A stretch of 64,000 nucleotides of DNA from Devosia beringensis (GTDB taxonomy: Bacteria > Pseudomonadota > Alphaproteobacteria > Rhizobiales > Devosiaceae), in the NCBI RefSeq assembly GCF_014926585.1, contig NZ_CP045422.1:3750001-3814000 (forward strand). The letters are read 5' to 3'. Of the stretch, positions 30,438 through 39,327 are shown in pieces (positions within the stretch are counted from its first letter, which is position 1; each line of letters opens with the position of its first letter). The translations under genes and the position numbers were made by a program. The notes beneath the pieces are model-generated. The model saw only the letters and a program-made list of their open reading frames with translations. It did no database searches and had not been told where the DNA came from.

Positions 30438-30575
30438 GCGACCGCATTTGTGGTGTCATCCCGGCGCAGGCCGGAATCCATCCTGAGATGCGGTCGCCTC
30501 AGCCAATTGCCGTCAGTGCCATTGTGCGCGCGCAAATACCTCAGGATGGCCCCCGGCCTGCGCCGGGGTGACACC
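30438..30575 (+). repeat. Intergenic palindromic repeat between the two cyclophilin genes
   Basis: A large imperfect inverted repeat has arms of about 36 bases at 30452-30487 and 30540-30575 (GGTGTCATCCCGGCGCAGG against its complement near the end). A smaller pair, GCGACCGCAT at 30438 and ATGCGGTCGC at 30488, is interleaved. It resembles the REP/extragenic palindromes that encode spurious SRRRP-type peptides when translated. Only one copy is in the window. It explains most of the 228-base gap. Confidence 0.7.
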
Positions 30576-30659
30576 GAGTTTGTTGATGCCACAGTGGTTG
30601 CACCCATCGCCCTTTGCCCTTACATGCGGGCCAGAATTTCCAATCAGAAAGCACCCAAA

Positions 30660-31139
30660 ATGGCTGAATACGCGGATCCCGAAAACACCCTCGTCATCGA
30701 AACCACCCAGGGCGAGGTCGTTATCGCCATGCGTCCGGACCTGGCGCCGAACCATGTCGCGCATATCAAGAAGCTGGTTCGCGAAGGCTTTTATGACGGC
30801 ATCGTGTTTCACCGCGTGATCGAGGGCTTCATGGCCCAGACCGGCTGCCCGCAGGGCCGTGGCACCGGCGGTTCGAAGTATCCCGACCTGAAGCAGGAAT
30901 TCAGCGCCGAGCCGCATGTTCGCGGCACGGCCTCGATGGCCCGCGCGCAGAGCCCGGATTCGGCCAATTCGCAGTTCTTCCTCTGCTTCGGCGACACGCC
31001 CTTTCTCAACAAGCAGTACACCGTGTGGGGCCAGGTCATTGAAGGCATGGACAATGTCGACAAGATCAAGCGCGGCGAGCCCGTGATCAATCCCGACAAG
31101 ATGGTTTCGGTCAAGGTCGCGGCCGACATCGCCGCCTAA
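30660..31139 (+). CDS. ppiB: Cytoplasmic cyclophilin-type peptidyl-prolyl isomerase
   Basis: The 159-residue cyclophilin lacks a signal peptide. Core motifs are IVFHRVIEGFMAQTGCPQG, DSANSQFFLCF and YTVWGQVIEGMD. ATG 30660 begins MAEYADPENTLVIE. The frame stays open 70 codons further upstream, but that part is encoded by the palindromic repeat and is not protein-like. A strong terminator follows. Confidence 0.95.
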   Translation: MAEYADPENTLVIETTQGEVVIAMRPDLAPNHVAHIKKLVREGFYDGIVFHRVIEGFMAQTGCPQGRGTGGSKYPDLKQEFSAEPHVRGTASMARAQSPDSANSQFFLCFGDTPFLNKQYTVWGQVIEGMDNVDKIKRGEPVINPDKMVSVKVAADIAA

Positions 31140-31180
31140 TACCGGTGCGGGCGCCATGGTGCGCTCGCCGCCTGTTTTGA

Positions 31181-31207
31181 CCCCCGGGACCCCGTCCCGG
31201 GGGTTTT
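31181..31207 (+). terminator. Rho-independent terminator after ppiB
   Basis: A perfect 10-bp stem (31181-31190 with 31194-31203), GC-rich with a CCC loop, is followed by TTTT. It separates ppiB from the convergent dehydrogenase gene. Confidence 0.9.
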
Positions 31208-31220
31208 CGTTCATGCCAGG

Positions 31221-32078
31221 CTAGGTACGGGGATAGGTGTAGAAGCCTTCGCCGGTGGCGACGCCCAGCTTGCCCTTGTCGATGTAGTTTTCCTTGAGAT
31301 AGGCGGCGAAGTTCTCCTGACCACTGCCGGGTGTCGAGGACACGGCATAGGCGGTGTTGAGGCCAATGATGTCGTAAATCTCGAACGGCCCCTTGGGGGA
31401 TTTGGTGGCGATTTTCCAGGTGCTGTCGATGTCCTGGGGGCTGGCAATGCCCTTGACCAGCAGCTGGCCCGCGGCGGCGAGCAGGGGCACCAGCAGCGAA
31501 TTGAGCACGTAGCCAGCCTGCTCCTTGTGGATCTCGATCGGCACCATGCCGATGGCGCTGGCAAAGTCGACCACGGTGCGGAAAACCTCGGGCGATGTGC
31601 CGGGATGGCCCATGACCTCGGCGATGTTGTTGGTCCAGATCTCATTGGCGAAATGGAGGGCGAGGAATTTTTCGGGCCGACCGGTGGATTGCGCCATGGC
31701 GCTGGGCAGAAGGGTCGAGGAATTGCTGGCAAAGATTGCTTTGGCCGGGGCGACTGCCCCCAGTTTGGCGTAGATCTCGCGCTTGAGTTCGATCTTTTCT
31801 GGCACGGCCTCGATCACGAGGTCGGCATCCCGGGCCGCTGCGGCCAGGTCGGTGACGAAGGTCAGACGGGAGCGGGCGGCGGCAATGGTCGAGGCGTCGG
31901 CGCCGGGGACATCGGTCAGGTAGCGGCCGGCCAGGTAATCGAGGAAGGTCCTGGCCTTGTCGATGGCGGCGTCGTTGATGTCATAGGCGGTGACAGTGAA
32001 GCCCTTATAGGCGGACTGGAAGGCGATCTGCGCCCCCAATACGCCCGTGCCCAACACGGTGACGTTCTTGATAGTCAT
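31221..32078 (-). CDS. 3-hydroxyacyl-CoA dehydrogenase (NAD-dependent)
   Basis: The 285-residue protein has the N-terminal NAD-binding motif VTVLGTGVLGAQIA (residues 5-18), the catalytic-region LALHFANEIW with His in place, and a C-terminal helical domain with KEQAGYVLNSLLVPLL and PKGPFEIYDIIGLNT. It oxidises 3-hydroxyacyl-CoA (or 3-hydroxybutyryl-CoA) to the 3-keto form. The length fits the single-domain FadB2/Hbd type. ATG 32078 has AGAGGA at good spacing. It lies 20 bases downstream of the TetR gene on the same strand, so the two form an operon under the TetR operator. Confidence 0.92.
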   Translation of the reverse strand: MTIKNVTVLGTGVLGAQIAFQSAYKGFTVTAYDINDAAIDKARTFLDYLAGRYLTDVPGADASTIAAARSRLTFVTDLAAAARDADLVIEAVPEKIELKREIYAKLGAVAPAKAIFASNSSTLLPSAMAQSTGRPEKFLALHFANEIWTNNIAEVMGHPGTSPEVFRTVVDFASAIGMVPIEIHKEQAGYVLNSLLVPLLAAAGQLLVKGIASPQDIDSTWKIATKSPKGPFEIYDIIGLNTAYAVSSTPGSGQENFAAYLKENYIDKGKLGVATGEGFYTYPRT

Positions 32079-32098
32079 GGTACATTCCTCTGAGGTGG

Positions 32099-32752
32099 TC
32101 AGCTGGCAGACAGGGTCGCGTCGCGCTGATCGGCGTGGCCTGGTTGTTCGAGGATGGTGCGGCCATCGGCCAGCGCCATGAAGAAGGCAAGCAGCATGCG
32201 TTCGCTGGACAGGCTGGCATCGGCCGCCGATTGCACGGCCAGGCCCGTCCACAGGGCATGCAGGCCCCTGGCCAGGTCCCGCAACGGCAAGGCCGGGCGC
32301 AGATCATGCCTGCTGAGGATGGCGCCGATGATGCCGCCCAGCGCGTCGAGATAGGCATGGCGCGTGGCGTCATAGCGGGCGGCAAACGCCGGGTCGCGCA
32401 GGGCGTGGACCTGCAGCTCGACCGACAGTAGCGACAGATCGCCATCTGCGGCGAGCTGGGCAAAGTGTGCGGCCAGCGCCTGGTTGAGCCCGGCGAGGTT
32501 CCCGGCATCGTGGGTGGCCAGGAGGGCATTGAGCTGGTCGATCTCGGCGGCCAGCTGCCGCTGCATCAGGGCAAGCAGCAGAGCGTCCATATTGTCGAAA
32601 TTGGAATAGAAGGCGCCCTGGCTGAAGCCGGCCGCCTCGCAGACGGCGCGGGTCGAGAGCGCGGCGATGCCCTTACGGGCCACCAGCGTGCCGGCAGCGG
32701 CCAGCAGACTGTCCCTGGTTGCCAGCTGGGCCTGCTTGCGGGGGGTGGGCAT
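32099..32752 (-). CDS. TetR-family transcriptional regulator
   Basis: The 217-residue protein has an N-terminal TetR helix-turn-helix (about 8-55: RDSLLAAAGTLVARKG, STRAVCEAAGFSQGAFYSNF) and a variable ligand-binding C-terminal domain. ATG 32752 follows GGAG by 6 bases; ATG 32764 or TTG 32773 are longer alternatives. A near-perfect palindrome lies 16 bases upstream, so it very probably represses itself and the downstream dehydrogenase. The ligand may be an acyl-CoA, judging from the partner gene; that is an inference. Confidence 0.92.
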   Translation of the reverse strand: MPTPRKQAQLATRDSLLAAAGTLVARKGIAALSTRAVCEAAGFSQGAFYSNFDNMDALLLALMQRQLAAEIDQLNALLATHDAGNLAGLNQALAAHFAQLAADGDLSLLSVELQVHALRDPAFAARYDATRHAYLDALGGIIGAILSRHDLRPALPLRDLARGLHALWTGLAVQSAADASLSSERMLLAFFMALADGRTILEQPGHADQRDATLSAS

Positions 32753-32767
32753 ATTGGTCTCCATGCA

Positions 32768-32793
32768 TTTCAAATCTCACTTGAGATGTGAAA
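32768..32793 (-). promoter_or_regulatory. Palindromic operator for the TetR regulator
   Basis: TTTCAAATCTCA (32768-32779) and TGAGATGTGAAA (32782-32793) form an inverted repeat with one mismatch in 12 and a 2-base centre. It sits 16 bases upstream of the TetR start codon, overlapping the expected promoter region. Confidence 0.75.
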
Positions 32794-32896
32794 ATGCAAG
32801 GGGCGGAGCCGTCTATATTCGGCATGGCGGCATGACTGTGAACCGTCTTACTGCCTATGGACTTGCCAATTTGCCTTGAACTGCTAGGCAGGACGC

Positions 32897-33958
32897 ATGC
32901 TGGTTTCCGACTTTGATTTCGCGCTCCCCGAAGAGCTCATCGCCTTACACCCGGTCGAGCCGCGCGACAGCGCGCGCCTGCTGCTGGTTGATCCGGCCAA
33001 TGGGCTGGGTGATCTGCACATTCCCGATCTGCTGCGGCTGCTCAAAACGGGTGACGTGCTGGTGGTCAATGACACCCGCGTGCTGCCTGCCGAACTGCGC
33101 GGCAGCCGCGTGCGCGGGGAAAACCGCGCCAATGTGTCGTTCAACCTGCACAAGCGGGTCGATGCCCATACCTGGCGCGCCTTTGCCCGGCCGGCCAAGA
33201 AGCTGCATGTGCTCGACCAGCTCGAACTGGGCAATGGCCAGGCCGATGCCCTGACCGCCCGCGTCGCCGGCAAGGGCGAGACGGGCGAAGTGACGCTCGA
33301 ATTCGATCTGGGCGGGGCCGAACTGGACGAGGCCATCAAGGCGCATGGGGCCATGCCGTTGCCGCCCTATATCGGACTCAAGCGCGGCCTCGAGGAGCGC
33401 GACAAGACCGATTACCAGACCGTCTATGCGGCCGAGGATGGTGCCGTTGCGGCGCCGACGGCGGGGCTGCATTTCACCGAAGAATTGCTGCAGCAGATCG
33501 CCGCCATGGGCGTGCGCATCGAGCGCGTGACGCTGCATGTCGGGGCAGGGACCTTTCTGCCGATGAAGGTGGACGACACCGACGACCATGTCATGCATGC
33601 CGAATGGGGCGAGATCGACGCGGCAACGGTCGAGCGCATCAATGCCGCGCGCGCCGCGGGTGGCAGGGTGGTTGCAGTGGGCACTACCAGCCTGCGCCTG
33701 CTCGAAAGCGCCTCGCGCGCCACCGGGACGCTGGCGCCGTTCAGCGGCGACACCGACATCTTCATCACGCCGGGCTTCAGGTTTGCCACGGTCGATGCGC
33801 TGATGACCAATTTCCACCTGCCCAAATCGACGCTGTTCATGCTGGTCAGCGCCTTTGCCGGGTTCGATGTGATGCGCGAGGCCTATGCGCACGCCATCGC
33901 CAATGGCTACCGGTTCTATTCCTATGGGGATTCCTCGCTGCTGCTGCGGGCTAAGTAG
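32897..33958 (+). CDS. queA: S-adenosylmethionine:tRNA ribosyltransferase-isomerase
   Basis: QueA adds the cyclopentene-epoxide ring from SAM to preQ1-modified tRNA in queuosine synthesis. The 353-residue protein shows the family blocks [46 protein letters not shown] and [19 protein letters not shown]. The length is normal. It is followed after about 60 bases by tgt, the preceding enzyme of the same pathway, so the two form a queuosine unit. Its start is ATG 32897. Confidence 0.98.
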   Translation: MLVSDFDFALPEELIALHPVEPRDSARLLLVDPANGLGDLHIPDLLRLLKTGDVLVVNDTRVLPAELRGSRVRGENRANVSFNLHKRVDAHTWRAFARPAKKLHVLDQLELGNGQADALTARVAGKGETGEVTLEFDLGGAELDEAIKAHGAMPLPPYIGLKRGLEERDKTDYQTVYAAEDGAVAAPTAGLHFTEELLQQIAAMGVRIERVTLHVGAGTFLPMKVDDTDDHVMHAEWGEIDAATVERINAARAAGGRVVAVGTTSLRLLESASRATGTLAPFSGDTDIFITPGFRFATVDALMTNFHLPKSTLFMLVSAFAGFDVMREAYAHAIANGYRFYSYGDSSLLLRAK

Positions 33959-34020
33959 GCCGGGTCGAGGCCGTGCATCGGTGGTTGTCCGGCTCTGCGC
34001 AACCCGCTAGAACGCGCGCC

Positions 34021-35160
34021 ATGAGCACGACAGACAAGCAAGTCACCTTTACCCTTTCGGCCACCGATGGCCTCGCCCGTCGCGGGCGCATCGATACGCC
34101 GCGCGGCGATATCCAGACCCCCGCCTTCATGCCGGTGGGCACGGCGGGCACGGTCAAGGCCATGTATCCCGAGCAGGTGCGCGAAACCGGCGCGGATATC
34201 CTGCTGGGCAATACCTATCACCTGATGCTGCGCCCGGGCGCCGAGCGCGTCGCTCGCCAGGGCGGGCTGCACAATTTCATGGATTGGCAGCGGCCGATCC
34301 TGACCGATAGCGGCGGGTTCCAGGTGATGTCGCTGGCCCAGTTGCGCAAGCTGACCGAGCATGGCGTGACCTTCAAATCGCATATTGACGGGTCCAGTCA
34401 CGAACTGACGCCCGAGCGGTCGATCGAGATCCAGACCCTGCTCGACAGCGACATCATCATGCAGCTCGACGAGTGCATCAAGCTGCCGGCCGAGCGCAAG
34501 GAAATCGAGCGCGCCATGGAGCTGTCGCTGCGCTGGGCCGACCGCTCCAAAACCGCCTTCAACAACCAGCAGAACCGCGCGCTGTTCGGCATCGTCCAGG
34601 GCGGCGACGATGCCGACCTGCGGCTGCGCTCGGCCCAGGGGCTCAAATCGATCGGCTTTGACGGCTATGCCGTCGGCGGCCTGGCCGTGGGCGAGCCGCA
34701 GGAGGTGATGTTCCGCGTGCTCGAAGACATCACGCCGGAGCTGCCGACCGATCGGCCGCGCTATCTGATGGGTGTGGGCAAGCCCGACGACATTCTGGGC
34801 GCCATCGGAAGGGGCATCGACATGTTCGACTGCGTGCATCCCACCCGTGCCGGCCGGCATGGCCATGTCTATAGCCGCTTCGGCGTCATCAACCTCAAGA
34901 ATGCCCGGCACAGGGATGACCACCGGCCGATCGACGAGGCCTCGCCCAACCCCAATTGCCGGCGCTGGAGCCGCGCCTATCTGCACCACCTTGTTAAGAC
35001 AGAAGAGATTTTGGGCGCGATGATCCTTTCCCAGATGAACCTGGCCTATTATCAAGAGCTGGTACAGGACTGCCGGGCCGCCATCGAGGCGGGCCGCTTT
35101 ACCGATTATGCGGCAGAGACGCGCGCGGCATGGGCCGCCGGCGACCTGCCGGTTCTCTGA
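34021..35160 (+). CDS. tgt: tRNA-guanine transglycosylase
   Basis: Tgt exchanges the wobble guanine of tRNAs with GUN anticodons for preQ1. The 379-residue protein has [21 protein letters not shown], the catalytic-site block [25 protein letters not shown] and the second catalytic aspartate region [20 protein letters not shown] 34021 was chosen because homology starts there; the frame extends 16 codons upstream. The zinc-site Cys residues expected in the C-terminal part are CVHP, CRRW and the nearby His residues, though the spacing should be checked. Confidence 0.97.
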   Translation: MSTTDKQVTFTLSATDGLARRGRIDTPRGDIQTPAFMPVGTAGTVKAMYPEQVRETGADILLGNTYHLMLRPGAERVARQGGLHNFMDWQRPILTDSGGFQVMSLAQLRKLTEHGVTFKSHIDGSSHELTPERSIEIQTLLDSDIIMQLDECIKLPAERKEIERAMELSLRWADRSKTAFNNQQNRALFGIVQGGDDADLRLRSAQGLKSIGFDGYAVGGLAVGEPQEVMFRVLEDITPELPTDRPRYLMGVGKPDDILGAIGRGIDMFDCVHPTRAGRHGHVYSRFGVINLKNARHRDDHRPIDEASPNPNCRRWSRAYLHHLVKTEEILGAMILSQMNLAYYQELVQDCRAAIEAGRFTDYAAETRAAWAAGDLPVL

Positions 35161-35181
35161 TCTCCTGAAAGGGTTCTCGAC

Positions 35182-36822
35182 ATGGCTAAAGCTGGACGCA
35201 AGGCGAGTTTCTCGAGCCTGGACAAGCATCGCAAGCGGCTAGAAGACCAGCCCATGCGCGTGCAGTTTGCCGTCGATCCGAACCGTTTCAAGCGCTATTC
35301 GGCGAGCGGCGCCGGCATGCTGCTGGACTATTCCAAGAACCGTATCGACGAAGACGCCATGGCCGCCCTGTTCGACCTGGCGCGCGCCGCCGGGGTCGAG
35401 GAGCGGCGCGACCAGATGTGCGAGGGCGTGCATATCAACCTGACCGAAGACCGGGCCGTGATGCACATGGCGCTGCGCTACCAGGGCGACAAGCCGGTGG
35501 AAGTCGACGGCAAGGATGTCATGCCCGATATCCGCGCCGTGCTCGCCGCCATCGAGAGCTACAGCAACGAGATCCGCAATGGCACCATTCGCGGCCATGG
35601 CGGTGCCCAGTTCACCGATGTGGTCAATATCGGCATTGGCGGCTCGGACCTCGGGCCAGCCATGGTGACGCTGGCGCTCGAGCCCTATACCCGCGCCGAC
35701 CTGCGCGCGCACTACGTCTCCAATGTCGACGGCGCCCATATCCACGACGTGCTCAAGCGCCTCGACCCCAAGACGACGCTGTTCATCATCGCGTCCAAGA
35801 CCTTCACCACCGACGAGACCATGACCAATGCCGGCACGGCGCGGGACTGGATCGCCGATACGCTGGGCGAAGAGGCAGTGCCCAACCACTTCGCCGCCGT
35901 CTCCACCAATATTCCGGCCTGTGCCAAGTTCGGCATTCGCGAAGACCGCATCTTCGGCTTCTGGGACTGGGTCGGCGGGCGCTATTCGGTATGGTCGGCC
36001 ATCGGCCTGCCGATCGCCATCGCCGTCGGCTATGACAATTTCGCCAAGTTCCTGGCGGGTGCCGATGCCATGGACCGGCATTTTCTCTCCGCCCCGCTGG
36101 AAGAAAACCTGCCGGTGATCATGGCCATGCTGGGCGTCTGGTATCGCAATGTCTGGGGCTTTTCGACCCATGCCGTGCTGCCCTATGACCAGCGCATGAG
36201 CCGTTTTGCCGCCTATCTGCAGCAGCAGGACATGGAGAGCAATGGCAAGTCGGTGACGCTGGCGGGCAAGCCCGTCGGCTGGTCGACCGGGCCGATCGTC
36301 TGGGGCGAGCCGGGCACCAATGGCCAGCACGCCTTCTACCAGCTGATTCACCAGGGCACCGACGTTATCCCCTGCGATTTCCTGATTGCCGCCAAGCCGC
36401 ATGAAAGCCTGCCGCCGCACCACGACAAGCTGGTGGCCAATGTGCTGGCGCAGTCCGAAGCGCTGATGCTGGGCAAGACGCAAGAAGAGGTCGTCGCCGA
36501 ACTCAAGGCGCAAGGCATGAGCAAGGCGCAGATCAAGGACCTGACGCCGCACAAGGTGTTCAGCGGCAACCGCCCGTCCAATACGCTGTTCTACGAGCAG
36601 CTGACCCCGGAAATGCTGGGTTCGCTGGTAGCGCTCTATGAGCACAAGGTGTTCACCCAGGGCGTGATCTGGAACGTCAATTCCTATGACCAGTGGGGCG
36701 TCGAGCTGGGCAAGCAGCTGGCCAAGGCGCTGCTGCCCAAGGTAGAAGGCCGCCAGAGCGGGGAGGGGCATGACAGCTCGACCCAGGGCCTGCTGGCCTA
36801 TTATCAAGCCAACAAGGCCTAG
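35182..36822 (+). CDS. pgi: Glucose-6-phosphate isomerase
   Basis: Pgi interconverts glucose-6-phosphate and fructose-6-phosphate. The 546-residue protein has the signatures [14 protein letters not shown], the phosphate-binding [31 protein letters not shown] and [18 protein letters not shown]. The length is typical. AAGGG precedes ATG 35182. The map gene starts 4 bases after the stop, so the two are cotranscribed. Fructose-6-phosphate from this step also feeds GlmS, encoded 4 kb downstream. Confidence 0.98.
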   Translation: MAKAGRKASFSSLDKHRKRLEDQPMRVQFAVDPNRFKRYSASGAGMLLDYSKNRIDEDAMAALFDLARAAGVEERRDQMCEGVHINLTEDRAVMHMALRYQGDKPVEVDGKDVMPDIRAVLAAIESYSNEIRNGTIRGHGGAQFTDVVNIGIGGSDLGPAMVTLALEPYTRADLRAHYVSNVDGAHIHDVLKRLDPKTTLFIIASKTFTTDETMTNAGTARDWIADTLGEEAVPNHFAAVSTNIPACAKFGIREDRIFGFWDWVGGRYSVWSAIGLPIAIAVGYDNFAKFLAGADAMDRHFLSAPLEENLPVIMAMLGVWYRNVWGFSTHAVLPYDQRMSRFAAYLQQQDMESNGKSVTLAGKPVGWSTGPIVWGEPGTNGQHAFYQLIHQGTDVIPCDFLIAAKPHESLPPHHDKLVANVLAQSEALMLGKTQEEVVAELKAQGMSKAQIKDLTPHKVFSGNRPSNTLFYEQLTPEMLGSLVALYEHKVFTQGVIWNVNSYDQWGVELGKQLAKALLPKVEGRQSGEGHDSSTQGLLAYYQANKA

Positions 36823-36826
36823 ACAT

Positions 36827-37582
36827 TTGACCATTACCACCGAAGAACAGCTCGAAAAGCTCAAGGCCATCGGCCGCATCTGCGCCACCACCCGGGACGC
36901 CATGGCCGCGGCCATGCGGCCGGGCATGACGACGCTGGAGCTCGACGAGATCGGGGCCAAACTGCTGGCCGAGCATGGGGCGCTGTCGGCGCCGGTGATC
37001 ACCTATAATTTTCCGGGTGCCACCTGCATCTCGGTCAATGAGGAGATCGCCCATGGCATTCCGGGTGACCGGGTGCTGCGCGACGGGGACCTGGTCAATA
37101 TCGACGTGTCGGCGGCCAAGGATGGGGTGTTTGCCGATTGCGGCGCCTCCTTCGTGCTGGGCGAGGGCGATCCGCGCGTGGTCAAGCTGTGTCGCGACGG
37201 CAAGAAGGCGATGTGGGCGGGCATCAATGCGGTCAAGGCCGGCGCACCGCTGGCCGATATTGGCGACGCCATCGGCAAATTCGCCAAGAAGGGCGGCTAT
37301 AGCCTGATCCGGAACCTGGCTAGCCATGGCGTGGGCGACAGCCTGCATGACGAGCCTGGCGAGATCGCCACGTGGCCGGACCGCTCGGAACGCCGCCGCA
37401 TGACCGACGGGCTGGTGTTCACCATCGAACCCTTCCTGTCACTGGGCGGGCGGATGGCGGACCAGAAATCGGCCGATGACGAATGGACGCTGGTGAGCCG
37501 ACCCTCGGCGCCCTGCGTGCAGTATGAGCATACCGTGGTGGCGACGCCGCGCGGCGCCGTGGTTATCACCCTGGCGGCCTAG
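36827..37582 (+). CDS. map: Type I methionine aminopeptidase
   Basis: This enzyme removes the initiator methionine. The 251-residue protein has the metal-binding residues in order: Asp in LVNIDVSAA, Asp in VFADCGA, His in ASHGVGDSLHDEP, Glu in FTIEPFL and Glu in QYEHTVVAT. The usual GHGIG is SHGVG here. The start is TTG 36827, immediately after pgi, because no ATG or GTG lies near the beginning of the homology. The start codon is therefore weaker than usual for a housekeeping gene, possibly relying on coupling with pgi. Confidence 0.93.
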   Translation: MTITTEEQLEKLKAIGRICATTRDAMAAAMRPGMTTLELDEIGAKLLAEHGALSAPVITYNFPGATCISVNEEIAHGIPGDRVLRDGDLVNIDVSAAKDGVFADCGASFVLGEGDPRVVKLCRDGKKAMWAGINAVKAGAPLADIGDAIGKFAKKGGYSLIRNLASHGVGDSLHDEPGEIATWPDRSERRRMTDGLVFTIEPFLSLGGRMADQKSADDEWTLVSRPSAPCVQYEHTVVATPRGAVVITLAA

Positions 37583-37597
37583 ACCAGCGCATGGCGT

Positions 37598-37614
37598 TGG
37601 CGCCTGGGGCGCCA
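37598..37614 (+). terminator. Hairpin downstream of map
   Basis: A 7-bp stem TGGCGCC/GGCGCCA closes a 3-base loop 16 bases after the map stop, between map and a convergent gene. No T-run follows, so function as a terminator is uncertain. Confidence 0.3.
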
Positions 37615-37695
37615 CGCGACCGCGTGGTGGTTGACTTGAAAAGGCTCAGGCTTCGTCGGGCTCAGCCCGAGGTCCCCGATGGCAATGTGCTGTGG

Positions 37696-38223
37696 CTACA
37701 GCCAGACCAGCAGCAGCGGCCCGAGCAGTACCATGCCGATGGCCACCACATAGCGCAGATTGCCTAGCTGGCGCAGGCTGGGCAGGCTGAGGAATGACGA
37801 CAGCAGCAGAAAGCCCAGGAGGGCAATGAAGACCGGGTTGAGCGGCGTCAGATGGATGGCGGCGCCTTCGGTCAGCTGCAGATAGATCATATGGCCCACG
37901 ACAAAGCCGAGCAGGGCCGTCACCACGACCGTGACGGCCTTGGCGGTGATCAGCAGGGCCATATCGATGGTATGGGCGGTCAGCAGCAGCGCCAGCCCGG
38001 TTGCCGTGACATGCACGGCGGCCAGGGTGGGCAGGATCTGGTTGTTGGCCAGCAGTGGCACCATTTCGGGCGGGGCGGTCAGCGGCAGCGCGCCAATCAT
38101 CGGCAGGTTGGCGCCATACTGGGCCAGCACATAGATGACATAGAGCATGACCAGCGTGCTGGCGGCAAAGGTCACCAGCGTCGCGGCGAGGACCTTGAGC
38201 AGATCGATGGTATCCTGTGACAC
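37696..38223 (-). CDS. Integral membrane protein of unknown function
   Basis: The 175-residue protein has four or five hydrophobic segments (about residues 9-32, 62-85, 88-112, 128-147, 156-175) joined by short loops, with almost no charged residues in the second half. I do not recognise a family. The start is GTG 38223 (MSQDTIDLLKVLAA) without an obvious ribosome-binding site. It converges on map and is followed upstream by the tRNA-Lys gene on the same strand. A small transporter or quinone-associated membrane protein is possible, but nothing in the sequence decides this. Confidence 0.7.
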   Translation of the reverse strand: MSQDTIDLLKVLAATLVTFAASTLVMLYVIYVLAQYGANLPMIGALPLTAPPEMVPLLANNQILPTLAAVHVTATGLALLLTAHTIDMALLITAKAVTVVVTALLGFVVGHMIYLQLTEGAAIHLTPLNPVFIALLGFLLLSSFLSLPSLRQLGNLRYVVAIGMVLLGPLLLVWL

Positions 38224-38256
38224 TGCAGGGGCCCGATCAGAATGAAGGAAGAAGCT

Positions 38257-38331
38257 TGGTATGCCGGGAGGGGGTCGAACCCTCGACCATTCGATTAAAA
38301 GTCGAATGCTCTACCACTGAGCTACCGGCAC
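38257..38331 (-). tRNA. tRNA-Lys (anticodon UUU)
   Basis: The minus strand folds into a full cloverleaf: acceptor GTGCCGG with CCGGCAT, D-arm GCTC/GAGC, anticodon arm TTCGA-CTTTTAA-TCGAA, T-arm with GGTTCGACC, discriminator A and an encoded CCA (38257-38259). The anticodon TTT reads lysine codons AAA and AAG. The first pair of the acceptor stem is G-U instead of Watson-Crick. Confidence 0.93.
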
Positions 38332-38409
38332 GCACCAAGATCGACGCTTTGGGCGTCGCGGCGGAACATAGCCACGTTGCCCACGCTGTCAACCGCAATT
38401 GCGCCGAAC

Positions 38410-39231
38410 TCAGTCGCGCAGCGGTGTTCCGGTAAACGGGGTGGGCAGGCAGGCAATTGAAATTCGTTCGAGGCGGGTACACAGGGCAGTGGCCTCCGAG
38501 AGTTCGGCAATGGGGCCGACGATGATGCGTTTGTTGGCGCCGTCACCCGCATCGAGAAGCAGGGGCGACATGCCGAAGAGCAGCGGGCCCAGCTTGAGCG
38601 ACAGATCGTTCCAGGCGCCCAGCGCCTGGTCGGCCGGTACGGCAGCACCGAGCGCCATGCCGAATGTCATTGTATTGGGCGCGGGGATGGAGGCGGTCTC
38701 GACGATGTCGGGCAGAGGCTGCCCGGTTGCATCGGCTGCGCCTGCCATCGGCTGCTGGCGGATTTTTACCGAGCCACCGTCGGCATCGTAGACAGTCCCT
38801 TCACCGACCGAGGCGGTCACCGCCGAACGGTCGATCGCCGGATTGGCCGTCTGGTATTCGAGCAGGCGTGGCAGGCTGACCTCGAGGGAGCCGACGCGCT
38901 GCTGCACGGCGTTGCCCTGCTGCTCGGCCAGGGCAAAGCGCGTGGTCAACTCGGTATTGTCGCGCTTGAGCTGCAGGGTCTGCTCGCGCAGGTCGGCAAC
39001 CTGGAGCCGCAACTGGTCAAGGGAAGCGCCTTCGATGCGGGTCTTGTGCAGGCCGCCCAGCACGTTTGACGGCATCACCGCCGAGATGTTGGCGCCCAAG
39101 ACGGCGATGGCGCCGCAGACCAGGGCAACGATGCCCCAGCTGGTAACGTCCGATTGCCGGAACTGTGCCGATGCCTTGGCCAATGTCAAAAACCCCGATG
39201 GCGCAATCGAATCAGGTATTGCGCAGTACAA
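38410..39231 (-). CDS. Membrane-anchored coiled-coil protein with SPOR-like C-terminus
   Basis: The protein of up to 273 residues has one hydrophobic segment (about 32-50), a predicted coiled coil (about 68-125) and a C-terminal stretch with RIIVGPIAELSEATALCTRL and two cysteines that resembles a SPOR-like repeat. Such architecture suggests a cell-envelope or division-associated protein anchored in the inner membrane, but the match is by pattern only. The start is uncertain: TTG 39231 gives the longest frame, and no ATG precedes the membrane segment. It is divergent from glmU. Confidence 0.6.
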   Translation of the reverse strand: MYCAIPDSIAPSGFLTLAKASAQFRQSDVTSWGIVALVCGAIAVLGANISAVMPSNVLGGLHKTRIEGASLDQLRLQVADLREQTLQLKRDNTELTTRFALAEQQGNAVQQRVGSLEVSLPRLLEYQTANPAIDRSAVTASVGEGTVYDADGGSVKIRQQPMAGAADATGQPLPDIVETASIPAPNTMTFGMALGAAVPADQALGAWNDLSLKLGPLLFGMSPLLLDAGDGANKRIIVGPIAELSEATALCTRLERISIACLPTPFTGTPLRD

Positions 39232-39327
39232 CCCACCATGCGGTCCCGATTAGGGGTTCGCCAACGCTTGGCTGCCATAAATCTGTGAAAATGTGCGCGA
39301 TACAGTGCGCAATGCGGGAAAAATACC

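Noticed and set aside
30450..30659. N-terminal extension of ppiB
   Set aside because: The extension is encoded by the palindromic repeat (SRRRP and PGLRRGD type peptide) and has no cyclophilin homology; ATG 30660 gives the normal length.
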